Part shown: piece after piece, positions 1 to 10,309 of the stretch | How positions within the stretch are numbered: the stretch's first letter is position 1 | How the letters are laid out: each line of letters begins with the position of its first letter | Assembly (NCBI GenBank): GCA_010094045.1 | Contig: ML986708.1 | Span: 1-64,000 of the forward strand | Direction: 5' to 3' | Source: Lojkania enalia | Taxonomy: Eukaryota; Ascomycota; Dothideomycetes; Pleosporales | Length of the DNA: 64,000 bases | Position numbers and translations under genes: made by a program | The notes under the pieces: generated by a model | The model's input: the letters and a program-made list of their open reading frames with translations, nothing else | What the model was told of the DNA's origin: nothing | Database searches by the model: none

Positions 1-1680
1 GATCTCGAAGATGCTATCAGAGTAACTCAGAACGCTTGGAAGTGCAAGAATGCCACTCCCTTTGTTCGCATACGCACATCTACTCTAGGTCTCCAGCTGC
101 TCCTCAATCAATGCAACTTTAAAGCTGCTTATCATCTCTCAGTAGAGGCTATAAACCTATTGCCATATATACACAATCGATCCTTGGAGTACCATGATCA
201 ACAGTATGTTGTCTCGCACTTTTCTGGACTGGCTGCCTCTGCCTGCTCTCTTGCCATTCAAACAGGGGAAGGACCTAGGGCAGCTTTAGAGTTATTAGAG
301 CAAGGACGCGGAGTTATCTACAGCCTTCTTATGGATGACCGAAGCAATACTTCAGAACTAAAGATCGCCCATCCTGAACTATGTGAGCGATACGAGGGTC
401 TTCGCCTAGAAGTGGACAGGCTCGCTAAGGATATAACAAATGATCATACACGGAGGACAGCTTCAATGAGACGAACAGAAGTAATTGCAAAGCTTGAGGA
501 ATGTGTACAGGATATCCAGCAACTTCCAGCTTTTAGTCGATTTTGCAAAAGCCTCACTGCCGAGCAGATGCAGAGCTGTTGTATAGAAGGCAGCATCGTC
601 GTCGTTAATATCACGAATATCAGGAGTGATGCTATCATTATTACTACAGATAAGATCAAGGTCATCCCGCTTCCTATATTAAGCGCGCAAGAAGTCAAGC
701 ACTGGGTTAGTCAGGACCTTACTACGACTTCATTGAGCGACCGTGGTCGCAAAAATAAAGCATATATTCGGTTCCTGTCATGGTTGTGGCATGGATGTGT
801 GAAGCCCGTGTTGGATGAGCTTCACTACTACGCACAGCCTCCTGTGGAAGGTTTACCACGGGTCTGGTGGATCGGGACTGGCCTCGCTAATTCGTTCCCC
901 TTCCATTCTGCGGGGGATGCATCTGCTGGACAAACAGAACATGCATGCTACCGGGCAATTTCATCCTATACACCAACAATCAAAGCGCTTCAATACGCCC
1001 GGGAGCGCGCCAGCACCGCAACACTATCTTGCCACGTGCCTTGGCGAGCGGTTATCGTAGCTATGCCCAAAACACCTAAAGCAAATGACCTCCCAGGGGC
1101 CAGAAGAGAAGGATCCGAAGTAGTAACAGCTATGGGGTCTTCGGTTTCCACAGTAACCCTAGAGCGCCCAGACGCCGTAAGCGCAATGGCTCAGCTGCAG
1201 GAATGCAACATTGCCCATTTCGCCTGCCATGGGGTCTCAGATCGTGTCGACCCTTCAAGGAGTGGCTTGATACTGCAGACAGCAAAGACGGCTACTGAAG
1301 AGCCCAGGCAGGATATTCTAAGCGTTCATGACATATCCCAGGCCCATCTCTCGCGAGCTGAAATTGCATACCTCTCTGCCTGCTCAACCGCGCAGAACCA
1401 AGTAGAAGAACTGTCCGACGAAGTGCTCCATGTTGTTAGCGGGTTCCAGGTCGCAGGGTTTAGGCATGTAATTGGGTGTCTATGGCCGTCGGACGACGAC
1501 GTGTGCGTGGAGGTTGCAAAGTCCTTCTACGCCGAACTAAGTCAAGACAGAGCCGTAAGTTTTGGAAACAACAGAGCGGTTGCGGTAGCACTGCATAATG
1601 CGGCCCTTAAAGTCCGAAAGAGCGACAAATACCGCAAGCGGCCGCTGCTATGGGCACAGTATGTGCATTTCGGAGCGTGA
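1..1680 (+). CDS. CHAT-domain (caspase-like) protein, 5' part cut off by the window edge
   Basis: The frame is open from base 1 without a start codon, so the N-terminal part lies outside the window; 559 codons are visible. The first ~110 codons are helical and TPR-like (the LLEQGR segment is typical of the TPR region before CHAT). From about codon 280 the sequence follows the CHAT fold (caspase HetF associated with TPRs), a clan CD peptidase relative. The expected dyad is present: His at codon 410 in the HFACHG motif and Cys at codon 461 in the SACSTA motif, followed by the usual GFQVAGFRHVIGCLW strand-helix. Fungal TPR-CHAT proteins are suspected executioners or regulators in NLR-like immunity and self/non-self responses; substrate and partners are unknown here. 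No break is seen, so the visible part looks functional. The assignment to CHAT is firm; the role is inference. Confidence 0.85.
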   Translation, partial: DLEDAIRVTQNAWKCKNATPFVRIRTSTLGLQLLLNQCNFKAAYHLSVEAINLLPYIHNRSLEYHDQQYVVSHFSGLAASACSLAIQTGEGPRAALELLEQGRGVIYSLLMDDRSNTSELKIAHPELCERYEGLRLEVDRLAKDITNDHTRRTASMRRTEVIAKLEECVQDIQQLPAFSRFCKSLTAEQMQSCCIEGSIVVVNITNIRSDAIIITTDKIKVIPLPILSAQEVKHWVSQDLTTTSLSDRGRKNKAYIRFLSWLWHGCVKPVLDELHYYAQPPVEGLPRVWWIGTGLANSFPFHSAGDASAGQTEHACYRAISSYTPTIKALQYARERASTATLSCHVPWRAVIVAMPKTPKANDLPGARREGSEVVTAMGSSVSTVTLERPDAVSAMAQLQECNIAHFACHGVSDRVDPSRSGLILQTAKTATEEPRQDILSVHDISQAHLSRAEIAYLSACSTAQNQVEELSDEVLHVVSGFQVAGFRHVIGCLWPSDDDVCVEVAKSFYAELSQDRAVSFGNNRAVAVALHNAALKVRKSDKYRKRPLLWAQYVHFGA

Positions 1681-2220
1681 TTGGTGGAGCGAATTGAGAA
1701 TGTTATTGCGTACTTGTAGAACAACCTTGTGGATAGACGAAACTAGCGAGGTACTTGTTCGGCATAAAACAGGCACTTCGACAATGTGACGCCACGATCA
1801 TCTTCAGGCTCGTCCGACATGTGCTCGGTTTAACTTGGGACGCAGCTCACCACCACTAAGAGGGAGGATGACCGACCCGCTACGGCCACGAGGCTATGAG
1901 CTCAAGCTATAATAGAGAAGTACCTTATTGTACCGTGGCGGATCACGTGCGTTGAGCCTATGACGCTTTACCGGATAGCGTATACCACAAGCAAGTTAGC
2001 TACCTCATTAAGATTCTTAGCTTTACAAGCGAATAATTCTGTCATGCTAGCATCTATCATAATAATATTTTGCTAGTAGATAAATGGTCTATTGGTCAAC
2101 TTATTCACTCGTTCTTGAGTTATGGCCGGCCTGGCCGCAGGTTTTACCGTGCTGATGATGCGACGCAGTTCTTTCAGTACGCCGCTCTAGTCCATATCGC
2201 TCAATTACAATCTTACATTA
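1681..2220. other. AT-rich intergenic stretch, nothing recognised
   Basis: No reading frame resembling a gene and no RNA gene seen. It contains short A/T-rich runs and ends at the inverted repeat of the Fot1-like element. Confidence 0.5.
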
Positions 2221-2227
2221 ACGAGCG

Positions 2228-2259
2228 GGCAAGTGAGCCGCGCATCCCACCAACTTTTC
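2228..2259 (+). repeat. 5' terminal inverted repeat of the Fot1-like element
   Basis: The block GGCAAGTGAGCC plus a following CCACCAACTTTTC, 8 bases on, match the reverse complement of 3263-3294. The match continues weakly outward to about 2221. A clean TA target duplication is not visible. Confidence 0.8.
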
Positions 2260-3262
2260 GCACCGCGTCAACTTCTAACTACTATAGCTCCACCAACAGC
2301 AATTCAATCGCCTTACGAAGAAACGAATATCTTCCTCGCTATCTCAGCTATCAACTCTAGTCAGATACAAAGCACAGAACGCACTGCAGCAGTGTTCAGC
2401 GTCCCTGAGACTACGCTCCGCAACCGACGCACCGGAATTGCTACGCAACGCGATTGCTAGCATAAATTAAGGAAGTTTACTAAGATAGAAGAGGATATTA
2501 TTATTAGGTATATACTAAAACTAGATTCGCGAGGATTTGCAGCCTCTCTAGGTACTGTACGAGATATGGCGGATAAGCTTCTTGCTGAGCATAGGGCTGG
2601 GCAGGTTAGCTAGAAGTGGCCTAGGAACTTTGTCAAGCAATTTAATAGCTTTAAGATAGGATATAATCGACCGTACGATTATTAGAAAGTTGTCTATTGG
2701 GATTTCAAGATTATTAGTGCCTGATTCGAGCTTGTAGCGCGTACGAAAGCCAAGTACGGTATCTGCAACGAGGATATCTACAACTTCAACGAAGTCGGAT
2801 TTATAATAGGCAAGATATTACCTAAACTAGTTGTTATTAGCTTAGAGAGATGCAGCCGGCCAAAAGCTATGCAGTCAAGTAATCGTAAGTTTATTATGGT
2901 GATCCAGGGAATCAATGCTGCTGGGTAAAAGGGTCGAGTCGCTAGCTTTGAGAGTAAATAAGGCTACTATAACGCGTAAACAGCGTAAAAGAAGCGGATT
3001 CAGAAGCGAGGCACCTTATTGAAGGTAAAGGGAGCAGATATTGTTGCTCAAATGGATGTTACGCAACAGCTAGAGGGTCAAATATGTCAAAGGCGTGATC
3101 GAGTGCGAGCCGGCAGGCTTCTACCCGCTGCAGCCGCTGCAGAGAGACTAGGCATAACTTTCGTACGTGTGAGAAGGATGCTATAGATATCACTTAATCC
3201 AGGATATATATTATATCTATAGAATCCTAATATCTGGTGAAAATATTTCGCTGGAGAAGTAG

Positions 3263-3294
3263 GAAAAGTTGGTGGAGTGTCGGGCTCACTTGCC
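3263..3294 (-). repeat. 3' terminal inverted repeat of the Fot1-like element
   Basis: Inverted partner of 2228-2259: the same 12-bp outer block and 13-bp inner block in opposite orientation, about 1.07 kb apart. The pair fixes the element borders to about 2221-3302. Confidence 0.8.
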
Positions 3295-3506
3295 AATTAC
3301 GTTGTATTTCTTAAATTATAGCCTGAAAATAGCTAAAGAAATAGCTTTAAATAAAATCAATATTACCTACAGTTTTATAGTCTCTTAAGGGAATATTTAA
3401 GAAGCTAATTAGTTGAAGTAGCCCCGGAACAATGGGTTTATCGCCACTTAGCAACGGACGTGAGTATATTCCAAAGTGCCACAAATAGCGAAAGGGAACC
3501 ATGTCA

Positions 3507-4279
3507 GTCCAGATCGGGATTAACAATATACCTTACTCCAGCAGTGGGCGCATAAACACCTCCTTTAATTAAGTTCCTTGCCGGAGAAACGCCACCAATT
3601 ATGACATCTATGAATGTAAAGCATTTCGAATCGGATATCGAGAGTGCATAGACGTAATCTTGACACTGGTCCTCCTCAATAACATTTCCCTCTACGCTCT
3701 AATTGTCCACGGTCACTTACCCTTCGTATTAGCGACCTCATTTGACAAGCCAAATCTTAATGTGACTTACGTGGCAGGCTTCCCGGCACCAAAACATTTT
3801 TATTTGTGGTGAGAGGCGAATCTTGTCTCAATGGAGGGAGATGAGGAACTGAACTTTTTGATTGAGGGTGGCCAGCAGGCCATATTTATGTACATAGAAA
3901 GAAGGATATATCAGCTGATATCCGGCGCTATTTGATATCGTGCGACGGTATCCGATACAACCTACAACCGGATAACTTGCTGCCGTATAGTAGTAGGAAA
4001 TCGTACTCCGCAGACTCGCCAAATCCCTATCACATTATTCTATACAGGTACAGCCTTTGTCTTAAAAGTATGTTTATTATGACGTGGTATTCTAGTTGAA
4101 GATTCCTGAGTTGCTATAGGGCAAAACCGGGCTCCCTCCATTCTGTAAGTTACCACGGATACGTCATTATCAGATATGGGAACTAATATTTTGCTGTTTG
4201 GAACATTCGCAACGTTTGGAGTATCGCATCCTTGAATAATAGGAACTGTGGGGGGCTTTTCTTGAGCGATAGCAAAGCT
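3507..4279 (-). pseudogene. Possible decayed gene of unknown function
   Basis: I do not recognise a family. On the minus strand three coding-like open stretches follow one another in different frames: 4043-4279 (79 codons, after a TGA that follows a hydrophobic LFGLFA-like segment, so possibly an old signal peptide), about 3760-4026 (with a TAG at 3928-3930 and a TAA at 3886-3888 inside otherwise protein-like sequence), and 3507-3692 (62 codons, ending at a TGA). A GTAAGT lies near the end of the second stretch, so one of the frame changes may be an intron. The pattern suits a gene broken by RIP and small indels. Chance open frames in AT-rich DNA remain possible. Confidence 0.3.
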
Positions 4280-4742
4280 TCATGCAAAGAGGCCGAAAAG
4301 GGGTAAGAAATGAGCATTAACCTTTGAATGCTTTGTTGTAGTATCGAATGAATTCTAGATAGAAGGTTGCGTATTCTACGATGGAAGAAGGGTGGGCGAA
4401 AGGGGTTTATATACCCTCATGATTCTCTACCGCGCACTCAGGTCTGGTATCGGGAAAGTATAACGGGAACGGGAACAGGGACATGTTGTTCTTCCAGTAA
4501 GGAACAAGGAAGAATTGTACATAGTTATGAATGGTGTGTTGACAGATAGTGGCGTGCAGTAACTATGGCATGGGTGGCGCGGTGAGGCACTGAGATGAGG
4601 TTTGCATGTCAATTCTGTCACCGGAATTGCCAGCGCTGACTACGTAAAACTTGAGCAGATAATAAAGCTACTGCTTCTTCGTCACCTAAATCTAGGGGGT
4701 CATAAAGTACACATTAAAACGAACATCTGTGATAGGAGATAA
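4280..4742. other. Intergenic, nothing recognised
   Basis: Only short open frames on both strands; none has a recognisable domain. A tandem GGGAAC-type run (GGGAACGGGAACAGGGAC) lies near 4466. Confidence 0.4.
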
Positions 4743-5075
4743 TTATCTCTTATCCTGTATTAGGGTGCAGCCGAGAACAAAATGGTGTGCAAAGGTGATG
4801 CCTGTTTGAACAATTCCATCATTATTCTTAATATCTTCCAAGCTCATGGAGCTAATCTGCCAGCATAACATCAACACAGTGCTCGGATTCCCTAGTTGAT
4901 CCGCGATTGAATCGTCATTTGGGATCCAGTCGACGTAGATTTTGTCCCACGCCAAAACCCAATCCGAAGATTTGCCCCAAATACGCCATGGATTGATCGG
5001 CTTCCAGATAATTCTAACAGAATAGCATGAATTTGAGGGGAAATAGCGAGGAAGAGCAAGTAGTGGGTGCGTATC
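4743..5075 (-). pseudogene. Isolated coding-like exon, probably a gene remnant
   Basis: A 110-codon open frame ends at TGA/TAG-type stop 4743-4745 and begins right after a consensus acceptor (CTAG at 5076-5078). The peptide is rich in Trp and has no low-complexity sequence (motifs include INPWRIWG and YVDWIPNDDS), which looks like real protein rather than random translation. No family was recognised. Upstream, an ATG-containing stretch (about 5090-5137) could be the preceding exon, but the implied intron would be only about 37 nt and stops occur further up. I treat it as the 3' exon of a broken or unrecognised gene. Confidence 0.33.
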
Positions 5076-5848
5076 CTAGATCCACGGAAGTGAAGGCAAA
5101 TTGTATCCCTACCCAGTAATACATCACGTAAAATCATTAACTCGTCCGATGTTCTGAGTCAATGTTGATCTATTCCCCAAGCATATGAGAGAGATGATAG
5201 TTTATGACCTGGGAGAAACTACCCTAAAGTACACACTAACTGCGAAAGACCGAAACGTCCTTCGATGCGCGTAAATGAACAGGTTCTTTCTTACCACGAG
5301 CGCATTCGGTTAAAGATGTGGAAGACGTGCTAAGAATAGATACGCAATATTATTTAATAGGAATATATGTGATATTTCACCGCGCGCTTAAGAGACGGAA
5401 TATTTCGGATGCTATAGCCTATGAGAGTTCTAATAGAAGTTAATTACGACACCTTCGCCAAATATAGGCATAGATCTAAAGATAATAGATACAAAAGGTG
5501 GACCCAGGAATTCCAAGGCAGCAGGACTACATTAATCGCCAGACGATGGGAACACAACAAGATTTCTGAGGATTGCGGAGTCGAAAGATTACAAATCAAG
5601 CCACTTCAAACTACCTGTCAACCGTAGAACATTCATGAAATATAAAACATATAATCAGTTTGCAATAAACACTGATTGATAAAGGATGCACGCAGTTCCC
5701 TTGTCCTACATGCATTTTACTAAAGAACCAAGAAACCATGCCGCGTCTTTCAACGGTTTCTCCGATACTCCGAAAGCATACAATTCTAGATCCACTTTGG
5801 ACCTTCGATTACCCTTTAAAGGCTGAAAACATGTCGCTAAGAGACTTC
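5076..5848. other. AT-rich stretch, nothing firm
   Basis: Apart from a possible upstream exon of the remnant below 5137, I see no gene. A 68-codon plus-strand frame at 5421-5627 is AT-rich with no domain. The 3' side adjoins the peroxidase stop codon. Confidence 0.4.
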
Positions 5849-7129
5849 TCAAAGCACCTCGCCCTCGAGTAATTTAACAGCCTCTTCGCTCATTGGAGCA
5901 CTTTTGCTTTCTAGAAAACTTTCTAACTCTGTCTCATCCGTTGAGGTGAAGTTAGAAACGCGCAAGGGAAGCACACCCGTGCATTCGACTAGATTGTTGA
6001 TGTGCTCAACGCCTAGGATACTCAAACGAATGTATGCTCCAGCATAGCCCTACACAGAGTTAATTAGCTATCTCACATGACTTCAGCGAACAATAATTTA
6101 CGTCCCCTATAAATTCAAAAGAATTTCTCAACTCACCTGTGCCCATGCACCTGGACCTCGCTCCGGATCAGAGAAAAGTGTCCACAACTCCTGTGACCGA
6201 GGATGCTCTGCCATTGTCACATCGCTCTTGAATTTAAAGACTCTTTGAGGTGTATGGTCACTCGTTGTCTCCGGATAAAATTTCACATCCCATACCCCAG
6301 GGGTGCTATCTTGTGGATCTCCAGCTCGTGATGGGTCTTCAAAACGTTGCTGGCTAACAGTATGTGCGCCGAGGAGTGAAATTAGCTCGCCCTGGACGAT
6401 TGTTTTATCCTCGAAAAGCGCAATCAAGGCTTCGGCATCCTGGTTGGTTTCTGGGAGTCTGCCCTCTGGTGAGGGGATTGAACTGTCATTGCGGCCAACA
6501 AATGAACGAATACGTGGGCCTAGAGGGCATGATACCGCCGCTATTGTAGCGCCCATTTGAATTAAGTCCGCCATCCCAGCCCCATGTTTGTGCCACTTAT
6601 TATACCAATCTTCCATAACATTGGTTATATTTTCGAGACCCCGATTATCTGGACGCATTATTTCTTGAGCTAATATGAACGAGCCATCGGCACCTCCACC
6701 ACCTGCTGTCTTCGACCACGTGCCTGCGTCGTGAAACCCTAGACGAACGACGCCTCGTGCAAGATCGGTGCATCTCCCCGAAGGCCCTTTAAACACGGTA
6801 GCCATCTCATCAGCGACGTACTTCCACATGCAGCAAGTCTCGGCTTTGCACTCGGGGCTGCCAAGAGGTCCTGGTACCGTATATACAGTGTCAAAGTCCT
6901 GCGGAGGGCCGGCTGTTCTGTTGATTTGAAGAATAGCTTTGATTGCCTTGCCGACAGGAGTCAGTTCACTGTCCGGAAGTATTTTGAGATCAGCTAGAAG
7001 CTCGGTCTTTGGGATTTCTTGACGTTTGACGATGGACGAAAGGGCTTGGAGGGTGTTACCCATGCCTGGGAAGGCATCTATTGTCGCCGCCATGCAGAGA
7101 GTAGTAATCATGGAAATTTTAGTCCTCAT
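5849..7129 (-). CDS. Secreted class II heme peroxidase (fungal ligninolytic-type superfamily)
   Basis: Exons 7129-6137 and 6049-5849, joined by an 87-nt GT-AG intron in phase 0; product 397 aa. Residues 1-20 are a signal peptide and a KR site at 35-36 suggests propeptide removal. The plant-type peroxidase signatures are intact: distal Arg129 and His133 in RLGFHDAGTW, a calcium-binding GGADGS segment, and proximal His256 in LLGAHTVS. The DSTPGVWDVKFYPET segment after the proximal His matches class II fungal peroxidases (the LiP/MnP/VP lineage and generic peroxidases). The Cys in VECTGVLP sits where the last conserved disulfide falls. It oxidises phenolic or dye-like substrates with H2O2 outside the cell; whether a manganese site or surface Trp is present cannot be settled by eye. 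It is intact although surrounded by RIP-like AT-rich DNA. Confidence 0.88.
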
Positions 7130-10100
7130 CTTGTCTATGAACTCGGTATATAAGATACTGTAGTAATCCCACGAGAGGATTGTAAAAAGCTCAAGCGATG
7201 AGCAATGTTAAATGCGATGGTGAGAGGTTTTAGAGTATCATAAAGAAGAGCATTTATGAAGGAAGGCAACACTTAAGAGCAGTGGAAAGGTACGCAGTCC
7301 TTCAAGTCTCCTTTAATATTTGCGTAGGATTACTGCTTAGACAAAATATGAAAAGGGTCATCACCCAATCCTCCTACGTGAGATCAGTCCTGCGGCCTCG
7401 AGGCACAATGCGCTCAATGCCACAAACTTCACCGCTTGTCAATACTCGCTTAGCCTCTTTCGTATCTCAATCAGGTAGTTGTAGGTTGGAGGCGGTCTCA
7501 AGAATCAATTTCCGTACCATTCCGGAGCGGAATTCCGTGGCTGCCTGAGTACAATGATCTTCCTAATGTCCTTTTTCTAGAGAGAAGGTAAACTAAAGTT
7601 CAGAGAATTTCCAATTCGGAATTCCGTAGCCGCTCTGCGAAGTGGCTGTGCGTGTACCAAAAGAAAGACAGGTAAATTCAACTCTAAATGTAGCTACTGC
7701 AACTTATCGTATAGCAGTTTAAGCTATTTAATGCAAAATCCTCAACCTAGAATGAACTATATTGTGGAGTAACATCATCAGTAGAGTATGTCATTTGATC
7801 TATTCATTTCTTGCCGATAAAGAAATATGAGTTTGCGGCATTAGCATGGGCCTTGGAAGAGGTTTATCACTTAGTCCAACCAGTAGATTCTTGACTGACA
7901 ATAAAGATGACCATGTTTCGATTACTTGGAAACCTTAACTTTAGGCAATTCCTTCCACATGACTCTAACCCCAATTTCTGGAAAATTACATATAAAGGGC
8001 TAGCACTAAGTATTTAACCTCATTTCTTCCCTCTTCCTCAGATATCATTCCGAAAATGTGTCACGTTAGATATTCGGTTATTACGTCAGCTACATCCTGC
8101 CTATATATAGACCCTCGATATCCCTCAATTCACACCACTTTTGGCTGCCATTTCTCCCCTCTGGCATCGTGACAAAGTGTTCTAACTAAAATCTTCGAAA
8201 TTTAAGCTCCTACAACAGAAACATGTATAACCCGTACAATTACTGGTTTAAACTCAAGACCTGGCACTCCTAAGTCTTTGTTTAGAATCTTACATTAAAA
8301 TCGGTCCACTGCGGAATTTGAAACTCATCCTAGACAGACCGTATGTCTAAACCTCTACATCCTGATTTACAAAATTGACCATTGAAAATACTTAATTCTT
8401 TCCTCGGTCCGAGAGCGCACATTTCGAGAATATCTGACGAATATGCGCGATCGAAGATGCAAGACTCTCGGCTGTTTCCAATGTGCGAAATTTTTAAACA
8501 GGGCCTAAAACAATCATCCTAGTTTTCAGAAGCAGTATTCGCATGATCACAAGTATTGTATTTTCCCTAAAAGATAATGAGTCGCAAAAATACGGGCAAT
8601 ATTCCATTCATTCGTCTAATGTCATCTCCTACTTCAAACTTGCATTCGTTGAAAGATATGTTTCACGTCACTGTTTTGTACTGACAATATAAAAGCTTTC
8701 GGTATATGCTATCCTAGCAATAGGCTCTTCTCTACTCTAATGCTAGACTACTATCAATCTCGAACAAATTTCAATTGAACATCCAGTGTTTCCAAGGATT
8801 AACAGGACACATTCTATTCGCACCAAAAAAAACGTGCTTATTTATCACCGAATGCGTTGCCGACATCTCTCTCCGACGTAAAACATCCATAGATCCCAAT
8901 TTAACTGTCGTTTAAATACTTAGAACTAAATACGAATACCAATCCATTGCTTTCAAAACCGAGAGACCATGGCATATTCGACCTTTGAATATACCATCTT
9001 GGCTGATTTATTTTCTTCACCAAAAGGCCATAAAAAAAGTTATATGTAGTCTATATTCGTGATATGGTTAGATATCCGGAAGCTTCGCACTTATCGGTAT
9101 TAGACAAAAAACGATTCTATTGAAAATGCCTGCCATCCGACTGTTGGCAGACAGGAAAGCCATTACATTCAAAATGATGAATTCGGTATCGTAGCTGGAT
9201 CCTTCTCACCGTAGAGTAGTACCGAACAGATCTCTCTATTCCTTGCTATCCTAGATTCGCATACAAGGATATTGATTCAAGGCAATTAACGGATAATTAA
9301 ATATCTAATTCAAACGACCATGGCGGATCAAATTCAAGCAAGAGCCCATGCACGCATCTCTGTCCTAGGGTTCAAAAATTTGGCTAACATCACGCACAAA
9401 TGGCTTATCGGTGTTCCAGTAACGACAGAATCCAGTCCAACAGGTTGGATTGCCACATATATCGTCAAAGTCAATCGATGTTTTGGCAAGCATTACCTAG
9501 TACAGAGAGTAATGTGATGGCAGGACCAAAATCAGAATTTCAGGCTGATGTTTAATGTTTGCAAGTCGCAGAATCAGATCTTCTGTATCCCATCTCCCAT
9601 TTCCCATAAAAATATTATGAGAAGCTGTTTATATGCTCAAACCAGCTCCCGAAATTCAAAGCCACATGGAGAAATGTCCTTCACTGTACCCCGAAGTCGC
9701 ACAGAGTTATATGAAAAGATCGAGCGCAATTTAATGAGCGTGTAGAGAATTGAAATTATTGTGGAAGAAAGACAATGCCCACTTCTACAAGTTCGAACCT
9801 CCTACCTCCTATCCATTACCGCAGGAAAATGGGGAGAAGGTTTTCTAATATATGCGGTTGAAGACAAAGAATGTCGGCTTCAGAACGATGCCTTGTGTCG
9901 ATCTCGATATCAGACTTGTATGTTTAAAAATTGAAAACCTGACTAGCTAGAAGGTAGAAGTGGAATCTTTCAGACTACGAAGATAAAAATGGTGATGTGC
10001 ATCACTAATACTGGTCACTATGTAGTACAAATAACGATATTAAAAGCAGATAATGGACTGATTTCGTGATTTCTGTTCATGAAATTAATATAAGGAAACC

Positions 10101-10309
10101 ACATAGTCATGGAGACCTATCAAACCTAGACATAGGTCAAAAATAATTTCAGTGAATATACAAGCAGAATTACAGGCCAGCTATTGTATTAGAAGCATAC
10201 TTGGGCTCAGATAGCATGGCACCCAAGAAGCCGGAAACCAGCGAACCACCCAAGAAACACAAGACCTAGGGTATCACAAACAATCAAAGGACAGACTCGC
10301 CAGACCCAA
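7130..10309. other. 3.2-kb AT-rich gene desert
   Basis: No recognisable coding, RNA or transposon sequence on either strand; frames above 60 codons (7282-7548, 9320-9517, 9548-9745) show no domain. The composition suits old RIP-mutated repeats too decayed to name. Confidence 0.5.

Larger units (their letters stand above)
2221..3302 (+). mobile_element. Fot1/Pogo (Tc1-mariner) DNA transposon, internally deleted and RIP-damaged
   Basis: Reading the frame through its stops gives a Fot1/Pogo transposase in order: a Psq-type helix-turn-helix (VPETTLRNRRTGI, about 2395-2440), the CENP-B-type DNA-binding block (LDSRGFAASLGTVRDMADKLL, about 2520-2585), the WPRNFVKQF segment, then the start of the DDE domain (DIYNFNEVGF, about 2780-2810; family consensus NFDETGF, so the first catalytic Asp reads Asn) and GINAAG. 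Then about 200 residues are missing: the second and third catalytic acids are absent. The frame resumes near 3000, and after a frameshift near 3100 the C-terminal zinc knuckle (TRCSRC..T.HN.RTC, 3119-3170) is readable. In-frame TAG, TGA and TAA replace Gln or Trp codons, as RIP would do. Short inverted repeats flank it. Non-autonomous and dead. Confidence 0.88.

Noticed and set aside
7282..7548. 88-codon plus frame upstream of the peroxidase
   Set aside because: No domain, AT-rich flanks, no splice pattern supporting extension.
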